The notes beneath the pieces were generated by a model that saw only the letters and a list, made by a program, of their open reading frames with translations, was not told where the DNA came from and did not search any database. A stretch of 64,000 nt of DNA from Pyrenochaeta sp. MPI-SDFR-AT-0127 (lineage: Eukaryota > Ascomycota > Dothideomycetes > Pleosporales > Cucurbitariaceae), in contig JAGTJM010000001.1 of the NCBI GenBank assembly GCA_020747015.1, forward strand, positions 1,240,001 to 1,304,000, read 5' to 3'. This document shows positions 33,648 to 45,954 of the stretch, one piece after another (within the stretch, counting starts at the first letter, position 1; the number at the start of each line of letters is the position of its first letter). Both the position numbers and the translations under genes were made by a program.

Positions 33648-34613
33648 GTTGGCGGAGTGGGAGGGGTTACAAGGTGTAGTAGCTATGATGGCGTTGGGGT
33701 GGGTTCAAAGTTCGATGGCAGCGGGCAAAATCGGAGCTAAACTAGGGCTTCCGGGATACCCGTTGAAAGCGAATGGCGATCGCACAGTGCGTGCCTTGCA
33801 AGGTCATTGTGCCCATGAGCCTGGTATCCAGGTGTGTTTGCAAACATGGATGGGGGGCCATCGAATACAAATATTCACAGTGTCGCAGGGAATGTCCGTC
33901 AAATTCGCCATTTGTGACGCCTAACCCTAAGAGCCGTAGCCAGGGCGCCTGTGCCGTGCCTCGGCCGCGTTAGGTGCTTCTCCCAAATACCCGAAATTGG
34001 CCAAATCTCACCACAGTCTGAATGTCGACGATGGTGTTACCATGGCAGATAAGGGTTACTCAGCATGGACTCGCCCAATGTGGCGATGGGTGACATTGCA
34101 CCGAATACGAGCTGCAATTCGTGCCAACCAAGACACTTTCGTATTCTGCTGCGCGGTCCCGTTTTGGAACACGCGTGCGACACTGCCCAGCGCCGTCTTT
34201 GTTCATTCACCTCTGTGCGCGACAAGTTTTTTCCTGCTTGGCTTCACGGCGAAGGAGCCTAAAAACCGGTGGCGTGCGAGGCTGTCAGGCCAATGTGTGG
34301 GTGGGTGCCCTCGCGTCAAACGTTGTGGCTGACGGCGGCCACCCATGTCGTGCATGTCGCTGTAATTAGCTCGCATAGGGTTCCCGTTAGAGGCAAAATT
34401 TGGTCTGAAGGCGACAGTTCAGCCAACCGAAACCGTTTCTTGCGTCAGTCAGCCACTAGGTAGCCCAGTTCGGCGCCTCCATTGCTGACTCGGTGCCAGA
34501 TCCGTTTTGGCGGGTGTCTCTATCTAACACTGATGAAGGGGCCCTGCGACCGTCATCCTGCCTCATCTCCCCTAATAATTCCTCCCCGTCCACCGTGTTC
34601 GCTGCATGTCCCA
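33648..34613. promoter_or_regulatory. divergent promoter region
   Basis: Nearly 1 kb between the thioredoxin-like gene (minus) and the GT34 gene (plus). No further gene seen. Confidence 0.45.
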
Positions 34614-35896
34614 ATGTCGCGCTCCTTCACCACGCTCGCCCACAACAAGATGCAGCTGCTCCAGTCGTTACCGCGAAAGTAAGTAGCTTATCCCCCCCAG
34701 AAGGGCTGCCCGAGGACTGCCCGCGTCTCCACGCCCTGTGCCAGCGGCCTGTTTCACATGGCTCAACACCGCTCCACTGCGAGGAAACACGGCCGTCTCA
34801 GCTGCTAACTGCCTGTCTGTAGATCTGTAATACTTGCCATCTCCATCATCACCATTTTCATTGTTCTCTTCAGATTCTACGGCGATGTGCCAGTCGACTA
34901 CTACCGGAACTACGCACCTGCCGAAGCCATAATACCCGTCGTCACAAACAACGACAAGCCGCAGCCTGGATACTTCAAAGCACAGCCAGAGTGGGACTGG
35001 CAAGTGCCAGACCATGCAAATGGCTGGAAGGGCTATGCGCGGAAGCCGCGGACCAGGGACATTGTTGTGCTGACGGCGAGCGATGGCGGCGGCCACAACA
35101 GCGCCATTCCAAACGTGCTCGAGCGAGTGCTCGACGACCGAGAGAAGTACTGCCAGAGAAATGGCTACACAAACCTCTGGCTCAACACAAGTCGCTACGA
35201 CATTGGCGAGGCGCACAGAGTAAGTGGCCGACGTGGCAGCGCCCCAGTAGCACCAAGCAGAAACTGACAGATGCGCCATAGACATGGTCCAAGATCCCCG
35301 CCGTGGCCGAAGCTTTCCACCTGTACCCTTCCGCTGAGTGGGTTTGGCTCATCGACACGGACATCATCATGATGAACCCGGATTACGACCTCGTCGACGA
35401 GATTGTCGGCCCTGACGCCATCAAGCGCGGCCTCATGCGCGACACGCCCATCCTCGATGGCCAGCTCAAGAAGAACCCCACCTACATCAACACCCCCAAA
35501 GATTTCCGCGTCGAGGATATCGACATCCTGATCACGCAAGACCACCAGAGCGTCAACACTGGCAGCACCTTCTTCCGCCGCACCGCTTTCACAAGATACC
35601 TGCTCGAGACAATGACGGATTACTCCATGCTGATGGGCAAGGAACACAACGGCGCCGAGCAGGACGCACTAAAGCATCTGATGCTAGAACATCAGCTTGT
35701 CCGGAACCATGTTGGCATCTACCCACAGCGCAAGTTCAATGCCTACGTACAAGGCGGCGACAACATGGGCTATCGTGACGGCGATCTTCTCGTCCACTTT
35801 GCGGGTTGCTGGGTTGGCGGCAAGTGCCAGGAGTGGTTCGAGGAGTTCTGGGGCAAGAAGGGACACAAGGATGTGTGGAGACCAGAGGGCCAGTAG
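34614..35896 (+). CDS. GT34 glycosyltransferase (Mnn10/Gma12 family)
   Basis: Golgi type II membrane glycosyltransferase; family members add alpha-1,6-mannose or alpha-1,2-galactose to N-glycan outer chains. Exons 34614-34678, 34823-35219 and 35282-35896 give 358 residues. Introns have GTAAGT donors and TAG acceptors, with GCTAAC and CTGAC branch sites. A short cytosolic N-terminus precedes one membrane helix (SVILAISIITIFIVLFRFYG). The catalytic domain shows DIVVLTASDGGGHN, the DxD in WVWLIDTDIIMMNPD, the NTGSTFFRR and HNGAEQDAL motifs, and the closing LLVHFAGCWVGGKC. Length is typical. Which of Mnn10 or Gma12 it matches cannot be settled by eye. Confidence 0.9.
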
Positions 35897-37030
35897 GGCC
35901 CTGGAAGACATCTTTCTGCGACGAGCCAGCATATGCGACATGAGCGAGTGAGCGAGCGAGCGAACTTCGGTAGACACGATTGCGCACGCCCACCTACGAC
36001 CTTTTTTTCCCCTACCATCTGAGCGAGCAACCAAGTGACCGAGCACGGCAAACCAATTTCCGATGCGCAGATACCCCTACTGTACCGAATAATTTGTTCT
36101 CGCGAATATTTTCTACATGGCGTTTTTCCTTCTTCTAGAGGGCGTTTATTCGAGGAAAGGCCGGTAGACATGTTTTCTGACGTGGGCCAACTGCATACTT
36201 AGGCGGCGTTTTCCTTTTCCTCTTCCTCTTTCTCCATTTGATATCAGCAGTAAGCATTTTATGAACATGTTATACCCTTTTCTCATTTGCCTTGGCATTC
36301 TGAATGATACTGCGCGCTCGCTCGGCTCCTACACTCGTCTTGTGCCCTTTGCCAGCTTACAAGCACAGTGATCGGCGCTCGCTCGAACGATTGTCGTTGC
36401 CTCCTCGCTTCCTTCAGCCGCATAACTTCCACATTTGATCGACGGAGAAACGTCCGCTAGGCCAAACTTTGGCCACGCCACGCTCGGCACGGGCCGGGCT
36501 GCAGGCGACGATCTATATTTGTTGTTTGGTATTAGCTGGCGCATGGTATTTGGTCAATGCAGGAGACAGAGAGTAGTACAATTTGCACGCCACCGAGTTC
36601 AGCAGTCCACGAGATGCTCGATCATCATCCAGTATCTATGCTAGAAAGGGAGGCATGCACTTGGAGGGTTGGGCTTCTGCTAGGAAAATGCATCAATGGA
36701 CGACGCTGTCGAGCGGGCCGTGTGTAATCTGAAAAGCTGGTTGGGGGACAAACAAGACAAAAGACTGGGTCAAGTGCATCATAAGAGTAGATGATGACGA
36801 ACAGGAAAGTCATGTACTCTTCAGCTAGACTACGATTGCACGAAAAGCCGACCATTAATCAGCACCAAAAATCTCAGTATCTCAGTCGCAATCTCGGATA
36901 TAAGAAAAAATAGTGTGATTTCAATTGAATGGCATAAATTCAAACAAAGTAACATTTATTTAATCCATTTCTCTAGTTTAACCCCCTCCCATTTTCTAAC
37001 CCTCAAAACCACTACACCCCATCAAACACT
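35897..37030. other. convergent intergenic region
   Basis: 3' regions of the GT34 gene and of the secreted-protein gene. It includes a short GAGC/GAGT tetramer run near 35940-35965. No gene seen. Confidence 0.5.
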
Positions 37031-38275
37031 TCACGCGCCCTCAGCGGCCGCACCATTCACCGACGCCGTCTGCGTAACCGTCGACGTCGACGTAAGCGTT
37101 CTCACTACGGAACTCGTCACCGTCCTGCTCACCGTCGTCTCAGCCGGCCCCTTTGTAATAAAGCACGAGCACGCGGAGCTGATCTCGCGCGGACTGCCCA
37201 GGCCAAGGGAAATGGTAACGCCGGTGCCAGGCCCAATGGTGAAGTCGAGCTGGCGCCTGCGCACGGGGAGTTCACTGGGACATGCAGAGTCGTAGAATGT
37301 GTATGGGGACATTGGGTTGTAATTCGTATTTTCGGCACTTTTTATGAGGATGGGAAGTTAGTCGAGTGGTTTTTACCGTTTAGGGGGCATCGCAGAGAGA
37401 AGCAAGGGAGGACTTACGCGGGGACATCGAAGAGCATGCAGTTTGCCTCGCCGTACCCGAAGCTCTTGCACTTTGCGTCGGCCTGGCAGAGCGCTTGGCA
37501 CGCCGTGAAGGTGTTCTTCGTTCCGCTGGACTCGAAGTAGTATGCTGGCGTCGTCTTTACGTACGCCACAATGCCGCAGCCAATGGCAGTAGGGGCTCTG
37601 AATTACTTTGTTAGTGATCTTTTTTCCCGGGCTTTTTTGGGGGCGGCAAGAAAATTTCAGGTTAGGGAACGTACGGCGATGGAGAAGTGATAATGGTTGA
37701 AGATGGTTGCACGGGAGATGGCGATGGCGATGAGGATGGCTGAGGAACTGGAGAAGATGATGGCTACACTTGAGATTAGTCGATTGTCATGTGCTATTCT
37801 GGAAATGCTTACCTTGGGAGTGGGTGTTGGAGTTGGAGTGGGCGTGGGAGTGGGAGTAGGTGTAGGAGTGGGCGTAGGTGTTGGTGTCGGGCGACGGGTT
37901 GTCGGGGGGTACACTGTCGTTGTGACTCTCCTGGTGCTAGTTGTGGTTGTCGTCACGCCGCGAGTAACTGTCTCGGTTGCAGTTCCGGACTTTAGAATGC
38001 TGCTACAGAATAGTAGCGCCTCGGAAGTGTGTCCTACGAATGCATCCAAACCGCAAGCAGTCACTGGTTCCCAGTTAGTTCAAAAAGGTCTTCACTGTGG
38101 GGTTTCGTCTATAAAGTCATGTGCTGTACGTGGTCTGCTGAATGCCACCGAATCTACTATCACCATCAATTGAGCATGACTACGTACCATCTGGATGTCC
38201 AAATTGCCTCTTATTAAGCACAGCTGCATCTACACTGGCAGCAAGAGCCGCAGCAAAGATCAAAGAGGGCCTCAT
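37031..38275 (-). CDS. secreted protein with Thr-Pro linker and PAN/Apple-like cysteine domain
   Basis: Five exons on the minus strand: 38275-38188, 38063-37813, 37763-37675, 37597-37418 and 37337-37031, joining in frame to 304 residues. Exon 1 encodes a signal peptide (MRPSLIFAAALAASVDAAV) with a KR pair after it. Then come a short Cys-containing segment, a Thr-rich stretch and about twelve TP dipeptides from an ACTCCC-type repeat, which suggests an O-glycosylated extended linker. Exons 3-4 hold a Cys-rich module (CGIVAYVKTTPAYYFESS, then C..C..C..FGYGEANC), typical in spacing of PAN/Apple domains in fungal secreted proteins. The C-terminal exon ends Thr/Ser/Val-rich. Three branch sites are good CTAAC/CTAAT motifs; the acceptor of the last intron (AAG) is weak. 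Likely extracellular or wall-associated; ligand unknown. Confidence 0.75.
37815..37890 (-). repeat. ACTCCC-type hexamer repeat (Thr-Pro linker)
   Basis: About twelve imperfect copies of a six-base unit coding Thr-Pro within exon 2 of the secreted protein. In-frame length variation is expected. Confidence 0.85.
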
Positions 38276-39177
38276 ATCGCCGTGTACGGAGAGCTTGAAT
38301 GGCGATGATACGTTTCTCGACAGTGAGCGGACACCGAAGCTGAGAATGAACGGCAATTGAACGTGAACGCTGCCTACTTATAGCAAATTTGGAAAAATCA
38401 TCGCCTCTGGCATGCTGTATAGTGAAACAAGCGGTAAAATCGTACGTAGTCTAGTACACTTCATTTGGAAATAGATGGAAACTGACGCTTTAGGCATTTT
38501 GAAGCCCAGAGGCGAGCATGTCGGGGCTCAAACCTTGCGCTACTGCTACCTTGGTAGATGAACACGGACTATGGCTCATATTTTGTCGGTAGATGCAGTC
38601 GAAAAGACTCTTGTCTCGAACGTATGCCGAAACAAGATCGCAGGACGGCCTGCAGCCAGGCCTTTGGTGGTACCGAAGATGTGGTAGAACCATTGAGATG
38701 TGGAATTAGCCGTCCAAGGGAAAGAGAGAAAGAAGTATTGGCATGTATGGAGAAATATACATATAGTGAAGGTGGTTGGGGTACGCGCCGTGATGTTATA
38801 TATCCTGGTTTCTAGACCCGGCAAAATCGCGTGTTGACCCGCACAGTACCGATCCGCAGACATAAAAATAGCTACACAGCTCATGTACCCCAGGTACCGT
38901 CGGCGCTAGAGAAAGATCGCCCAGCCGGGATGCGAAGAGATTACTGGTCGGTGCTAGATTTCGCGGCATGTTTCTGAGGTTCCTGAAGATCACATCGATC
39001 TGCAAGGTCCGAAGATGCATCTTACAAAATATCAACTTGGAGTTCAGTCAACGACATCTCATTTTAAATGTGCTCGGTCGTCGTGGATAAGTATAAATTG
39101 CAAGCCACCGAAGGCTTCAGCGAATCTTCAAGTGATCGTGTGCAGGCCACGCGCATCTCATGCGTTGTGCGTCTAAC
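38276..39177. other. intergenic region
   Basis: Upstream of the secreted-protein gene and downstream of the methyltransferase gene, both on the minus strand. No gene seen. Confidence 0.5.
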
Positions 39178-40002
39178 TCAATATTCTCGGCGGACCACGA
39201 ACCAGATCCGTCTTGTCCCGTCCGCATGCCAATCTAAATGGTCGCTACTGAGGACTTTCAGGGTTGCCTCTACTGTAAACGTGACCCCAAGATCATCACC
39301 TACCTCTTTCCACATCTTCTTGAAGCTTGCCACATTATGGCGATACATGGTACCCGTTGGACTGATTTGTTCGGCAGCCTCGACTGCTCCAACCTGACGA
39401 CCCAGGATCATTGAGCCTGGCTCAGGACGCAGCAGTGCCGCAACAGCTTTAGAGGCTTTCACTTGACCTTCCCTGCCCCACAGATGAAAGAATGACCCAG
39501 CATAGACCATGTCAAAGTGGCCTTTCAAATCTGCCAGAGCCGAGTTGGAATCGAAAATGTCTGCAATTAAGAACTTGGATTGGAGCTTTTCGCGGTCCTT
39601 GAACAGCTCGTAACCCAGCTCGATAAACCCAGGCTGAAGATCGCATCCATAAATATTCACTGCAGGAGCCCCTCCAACAACCAGTTCGCGGGTGGTCTGT
39701 CCAAAGCAGCACGCCATGTCAAGTAGCTTCTGGCCTTTGCAAAGGCGTTCTACAACCTCGTCATACTCTTCCAGTCCTGCAAAGCTGGGCTCCATGAATC
39801 GGAATTGCCCAATACATGGATATGGGAACACCTTCCAGGCTTCATCGCGTAGCTTGACGACGTGGTTGAAGACCTCGTTTGTTGGAATGCCGCTGTAAGT
39901 TTCGAGAATGTGGCGGGTCGGGGCTGGAAGGGTCTGACTTTCGGTCGGATTCTCCTCGAACCATGCAGCCTTGGTACTCTCTACTGATTCAGACTGCGAC
40001 AT
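39178..40002 (-). CDS. class I SAM-dependent methyltransferase
   Basis: A single-exon protein of 274 residues from the ATG at 40002 (MSQSESVES); the frame is open upstream but without conserved character. Motif I is KLLDMACCFGQTTREL, followed by the acidic strand end NIYGCDLQP and the motif around FDMVYAGSFFHLW, giving a Rossmann-fold SAM site. The N-terminal HILETYSGIP and FPYPCIGQFRFMEP are characteristic of the small methyltransferases found in fungal meroterpenoid and polyketide clusters (family knowledge; the substrate cannot be told). It lies near an MFS transporter and a Zn2Cys6 regulator, but no synthase is in the window. Confidence 0.85.
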   Translation of the reverse strand: MSQSESVESTKAAWFEENPTESQTLPAPTRHILETYSGIPTNEVFNHVVKLRDEAWKVFPYPCIGQFRFMEPSFAGLEEYDEVVERLCKGQKLLDMACCFGQTTRELVVGGAPAVNIYGCDLQPGFIELGYELFKDREKLQSKFLIADIFDSNSALADLKGHFDMVYAGSFFHLWGREGQVKASKAVAALLRPEPGSMILGRQVGAVEAAEQISPTGTMYRHNVASFKKMWKEVGDDLGVTFTVEATLKVLSSDHLDWHADGTRRIWFVVRREY

Positions 40003-40625
40003 GATCGCGATATGTAGACACTTGTAAATCCGCGTGGATATAGAAAAAATGTGATGCGTCAGGATGTACAGAAGACGGCTTGATGCTGATGATATGAGGA
40101 AGCTCTGCCTAAATGACGTCATTGAAGATTGACTTCACCTGCGCTGTCCCGCTACCTGCAATGCGAATTGTCATTCTCATACGCTGAAGTGTCTTCCTTT
40201 TATGGGCAATGGCCAGACTAGTCGAGAAACATTGGAGCAAGGCTAAACCAGCTGATTGCACAGTTGATGCTGCTGCGTTAGACATGTCTAGTAAGACAAG
40301 CCGTGAGCACTAAAAATTGTCCAGGCTCTCGGCGTTTGTTATAGGCCCACCATATCGCTAAGTCGCTTACTACCAATCAGCAGTGTTGACTTCACAGGTG
40401 TCCGCAGGTAAAGCATGCAGTACAATGCAAGGATTTGCTGTTGCCTAGTGAAACCGGTGACTGCGGGTCACGATAATTTGATTGGACGCGATGATCAACA
40501 AGTGCTTTCATGCGTATGTGACTTCTATCCTTTATATTGTAATTGAAATTAGTAGCTTGAAGCTGAGGTACTCTTTAACTAATCCTCCGAAGATAATCCT
40601 TCATTGCTGGGTTTCAACAGTCACC
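40003..40625. promoter_or_regulatory. divergent promoter region
   Basis: About 620 bases between the methyltransferase (minus) and F-box (plus) starts. No gene or named operator seen. Confidence 0.45.
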
Positions 40626-43542
40626 ATGGGCACACGTGGCTATTTTGTGTACAAGTGGCATGGACGCTACTATGTCTTCTACAATCATTTGTGAGTGTTG
40701 ATTCGCCTCACCTTGACACAACAGAATTAATAACTTCCTTCTTCAGGGACTCGTATCCTGAGGGTCTAGGGGAGACTTTGGTGGCGATGATTCCTTCCGA
40801 ACCGACTGAGTACCGCAAATGGCTGGAGCGAAAACGTGCAGAGTACACTGATGCGGAAGCCCGTCTTAACAAAACCATCTTTACTGTCAATCAAGTTCAG
40901 GCCAGTAATGGCCAAATGTTGCCCTTGTCCGCATGTGGTGTGGATGATCTTGCATGCTTGCCAGACTACAACGGACCCCCACAACCCGACTGGTAAGTTC
41001 TTGAGCACATTTACCTTGTCCTCCACGTGGTAATTGTTTATTAGGAACATTAAATGGGTGTATGTCATCGATCTCGACCGCGAGATCTTCTGCATCAATG
41101 GCAACTCCTACTTCTATCTTCCTACAATCCCTAAACATTGGGTCACGTTACTCGAGAATGCTGAGCGCTTCCACTCGGCTGCCTTCCGTCAAGCACGTTT
41201 GGCCTGGATTCCAGAAGATGAAAACCACATAGGCATTGCTGCGGACACTGGGATTACTTCCTCCATCCTCCCCATGTTACATACCCGCGGAGACAACGGC
41301 TCAGCCTACGATGAGCTTTCAACATCGTTCGTCGCTCCTAAACAGTCTTTACTACTCTCTAAACGCCCGATCACAACTGTTGCGAGACATGTCCTCAAGG
41401 CAATGTTAAAGAACTATTCAAAGCTACTTCGGCAAGCGCAGTATGCCACTCCCACGGAAGATTTCATTTTCCGGGAGGCAGCCTACACCTTACTATGCAC
41501 ATGCTCGTGTTCTCCTCTTCTGCTGCGCATGGTGACGAGGACACGTGAAACCGAAGAGACACTGAGGGCACCGTTTGCCATGCTGCAGCCACTGGAACAT
41601 GATAAGGTGCCTGAATTTGCATCAGCAATTTTCCAGGGTTACCATCTAGAGAACAACCGTCCAGGAAGCGCTCCTGTCGGCACCACTTATTGGCTGCTTG
41701 GAGTGTTAATCTCCCTGAACCGTGACCTCACTTCTGAGAATAGGATTAAGAGTGCTATCGTTGATGTCGTGAACTACGGCAAAAATGATGGAAGGACGCG
41801 ATTCAATGCCATTATCATCTCCATTGCTCACGTTGTCCTAGTACGCGTGGCGGGGGAGGAAATCCAACACACCAAGCGACTCCACTTTGTGGACACATCG
41901 CGTGTTAGAGATGTACAAGCTGACGAGCCCAATCGCCAAGCTGTGGCAGATGGCCAAATCGTTGAGGGAGATACGGACCATCGAACCCCAGACGAAACAA
42001 TGCAGCACGCTTCCGAAGCCGAAAAGCAGAAGAAAACTGCAGCGTATCAGCAATTCATCGCCCAATGGGAGGACAATGAGAATCTTGACACCTTCAGTGC
42101 GCTTACTCACATTTTTGAAGCGACAGCTCGAGAGTCGTAAGTATATTTCTTGCACTTTAACGTAAAGCCACTGACTTTGCTGACGGATTGCTATCGGCAG
42201 GCTCTATCCATCAGGCACCTCGTTAGGCATATTTCCCAATGAAGTTTACGAAAATATCATTGCTTATGTCGATCCGGCCACCCGACTCGCCTGTCTCACT
42301 GTGTCGATAGCCTTTCGTGATTTTGCTTCCACAGTCTTCTGCATGAGCAATGAACTTAAGCTGATCTCTCAACCAGAATCTGTGGAGCCCCTATGTTATC
42401 ATGCCGTGGCCGGTAATCTTGGTCCCTTTCAATTGATCAAACCATCCGAAGCTCAAGACACCCTTCATTGGATCCCTACAATTGGTCATTGCGATGGTAC
42501 CGCAAGTTTTGTGCCAGATCAGGCCTTGACCTTAGCGTTCTTGAAGTACAATGTTTTGCCTGCTGTTACTGGAACCACGGTTGATGAAGACATGTCACAC
42601 ATGCCACGCTACTTAGGCTCAATTGAAGTCAGCTCCGAGTACACGCGAGTCTATATGGAGTCGTTCCGAAATACATACTTTGGCCAGAATACGACCACCG
42701 CTGATGTCCATAGTCCATGCCTTGGGTACGACGTCTTCCAAAGGCTTCTACCATCACAACAGATACTTGTTTCTTCAGGCGATGTCATGGGTCTGCACTG
42801 TGCCGCTTTCTTCCATCCAATGGGGATCTTCGGGTGCGGACCTGGTAGTAACCGTCACAACTACTGGCATACCAAACCTATGAAGCAGATCGGTATCACG
42901 CCCAGGAACACTTGTATGTATCTTGGAGGCCGTCGTACGGCCAAAGAAGTGGAGATGTTGGCTTACGGACTGGCCTGGGCAAAACAGCCCTGCGAAGACT
43001 CGCCAGAATGCTGGGATATAGCCATTTCAGAAGCGATGGAATGCGCGACAAAGGACTTTGAACAATACCAACAAAGAGCATGGCTGATAGGACGAGATGT
43101 CACGTGAGTCTCGCAGACTGCTTAGGATTCTTCCACATGTAAGTATTTGGACTAATGAAGGTATAGTGACGATGACTTCGCCATATTGGTTATGATTGGT
43201 CGGCGATTTCGCTTTTTTCACCGACGAGCCCTCCCTGGGCAAAAACGCATTCCAAGAATCAGCGCTTTCCCGGATATTGAGGAAAAGTTTAAGGACTATT
43301 TTACTCGACGCGAATATGATAGTAAAGGTTGTGCTGTTTGGGGCGAGGCTGGAATAACTACCGATCAAATAAATATGCACAACAGCCTGGGCTGGGAGCC
43401 AATCTACGAGATGCGAAAGGGCGCTGAGAGTGTGCCCCTCGACCCGTTGGAGGAAAGCCATCGGCCACAGATAGAGAAAGCTTATAGATGGCTTCAGGCA
43501 TTAGCAGAATTAAGAAGCGAAACCGAGGATACGATGATGTAA
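40626..43542 (+). CDS. large F-box-like protein of fungal type
   Basis: Five exons, 40626-40690, 40747-40992, 41045-42136, 42201-43103 and 43167-43542, join in frame to 893 residues with GTGAGT/GTAAGT donors and CAG/TAG acceptors. The N-terminus (MGTRGYFVYKWHGRYYVFYNH) starts a module seen in many uncharacterised fungal proteins. Near residue 475 the stretch GIFPNEVYENIIAYVDPATRLACLTVSIAF has the helical spacing of an F-box, which would couple the protein to Skp1-cullin ubiquitin ligases. The rest has no domain I can name; no transmembrane segment is seen. Function beyond a possible substrate adaptor is unknown. Confidence 0.8.
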
Positions 43543-44485
43543 GGTCTAGACCTCGAGGTGGTTCATTACAAACGTTCGGCATGGATAGAGTAGGGCAGCG
43601 ATACATTCTGGAACGTTGATATTGGTCGTTACAAGTGGCTCCGTTGAGCCACTTCTATCAAACCAGTATTCCTCTCATCGAAGCCAATACTAGATCTAGA
43701 GAAGTTTATTCCCGCTTCCCATCACACAGTCACAACTTTATAGCTCTCATGTGCTCTAGATACTATGATTGATCTTCGCCAAAGTTTGTGACTTACTTTA
43801 AAGGCCCCACTAGCTATGCTCTGAGTAACATACCTACCTGTTACGTTATAGTGCTTGCGCTATATCATACGTACCACGAAACGGCTGTCAAATTGTCCCG
43901 GTCCCTTTGAGCAAAAGTTGATAACTTTATATTCCATCTCGCGGGATGACGTCTTGTGTGAGACTACGTACCTAATACAATCTCCACAACGAAACAGAAA
44001 ATAACCCATATACCCGGTAGCGGAATACATCCGAGCTGCGTGCGCATATGCAGCCCGTTGTGATGTCGCAATCAGGAGCCAAGCAGATTGAGGGCTCTAT
44101 TTCTCAACGCACAATTTCCATGTTTCATTGGGTGGGCCGTCTCCAGGCAACAAGTCCCGGTACCACCATCCCACTGGCACTATGGCGATCATGCCCAAGG
44201 TTGAAGATACATTCCAAGCATTATGCAAGAATGTACCAAGCACATGATGAGAACAATGGTAAGGCTCTCAAGTGCTCACGACGCAAGATACCGAGCCCTT
44301 CCCTTCCGCAAGTGCCTCGAATGACATAGCAACATCACATTCTGTCGGACCTTGATTTGAAGACGTTGCGGAGGTGGCACTCAACCGAAATCAGGGGAAT
44401 TTGACTATATGTACAAAGTCAACACCGGACTGGAATGTAAGTTATATGTGCTCTCTGTAGCTTGCTCCGTCACACATCCCACGCA
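43543..44485. other. intergenic region
   Basis: No convincing gene. A 93-codon frame at 44048-44329 has no recognisable domain. Confidence 0.45.
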
Positions 44486-45954
44486 ATGACTGAAAAAATC
44501 ATCAGCAACATTGAGCGCCGCGCCTCGGACTCCTCCACTGACACCGAGTCATGTGAATCGAAGAGACGCGAGGGTGGCCATGCGGCGTGGCTTACCGTTG
44601 TTGGCTCAATTCTCGTTTATTATGCCTCATTTGGCATTATGAACAGCTTCGGCTTCTTTCAGAACTACTACGCCAACGAATATCTCAAAAACACCCCAAC
44701 GGCTACTATCGCTTTCATAGGAACACTGCAGATGGCTCTTATGAACTCACTCGCCGCCATATCTGGAGCGCTGTGCGACCGATATGGAGTTAAGGTCAGT
44801 AGCCCCCCTGAGCTTATCATTGCCAAACTAACAAAATACAAGTACCTTTACTTGGGATCAGGGATGGGTACAATTATTGCTCTTTTCATGCTATCTTTCG
44901 CCCAACCAGGACAATTCTGGCACATCTTTCTAACGCAAGGCTTGCTTATGGGTACTACAATCGCCTTTGGAGTTCAACCGGCACTGACAGTAGTTGGTCA
45001 ACACTTTAAGGAGCGGCGTGCTCTAGCCATGGGACTGGTATCTACAGGCTCTGCGCTGGGCGGTATTGGTTTCCCGCTTATGTTCGAAAGGTTGCTGCCA
45101 ACTGTGGGCTTCGCAAATGCATTGCGCCTAACGGCGCTCAAGATTGCGTACGTAATGCTCAATGCCATTACTCTGAATTCACTAACTTAAGAAGGCTCTG
45201 CTATTCGATTGCGTTGTGTATTTCGACAAGCTTGCCAAGCGGCACAAGTAATCCGAGGAGATGTGGTGCTCTTATCGACTTCAGAGGATTTCTTGATCTT
45301 CGTTATGCAGTCTTTTGTGTCGGCACTTGGTTCTCTGTGCTTGGGCTATACATACCGTCATATTATATAAGTCCGAAATTCATGGTCTAACTTGACCTGC
45401 GGCGTCACTAATCATTTCTCAGAGTCATACACAAATGCTGCGTACCCAGACAACACTATCAGCAAATACTTTTTGTGCATACTCAACAGTTGTAGCATAT
45501 TTGGAGCAGTCTTGTACGCTATCTTTCCCAGGAAGTAGTCTGTTTGCTAACATTTGACAGTGGAGGCCTCTTAGGTGACCATATTGGTCGATTGAATCTG
45601 GTCTGGCCTCTTGCCCTTCTATCAGGTTGCCTTTGCCTATTCCTCTGGCTCCCCAGTAGTTCCCTTGCAGTCCTAATTCTTTTCATATGCCTTTACGGCT
45701 TCACTACCAGCGGTGTTACATCCTTGCCGTCTCCCGTTGTCGGACAGATCACGCCCGACGATAAGCTGGGAGCTCGTATAGGTGCATTTTACAGCGTTGT
45801 TGCTATTGCGAGTCTGGTGGGAATACCGATTGGGGGTGCACTAATTACAAATTCTCACAACAAGGACGGATACAGATGGTTAATACTGTTATCAGTAGGT
45901 ACACACGTTACTTCGTTAGTGCTGTCGCTGACCTTGGCTAGGGAGCTGCGCTGA
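44486..45954 (+). CDS. MFS transporter, monocarboxylate-transporter type
   Basis: Plasma-membrane major facilitator permease. Exons 44486-44794, 44843-45147, 45192-45370, 45423-45513 and 45561-45954 join in frame to 425 residues, typical of fungal MCT/Mch proteins. After a hydrophilic N-terminus the first helix begins with the family sequence GGHAAWLTVVGSILVYYASFGIMNSFGFFQNYY. The loop ALCDRYGVK is the MFS 2-3 loop, QHFKERRALAMGLVSTGSALGG is the helix-5 MCT signature, and GGLLGDHIGRLN is the second-half MFS loop. Introns are 44-52 nt with ACTAAC-type branch sites. The donor of intron 3 (GTCCGA) is poor, so that junction is uncertain. Substrate cannot be assigned. Confidence 0.85.
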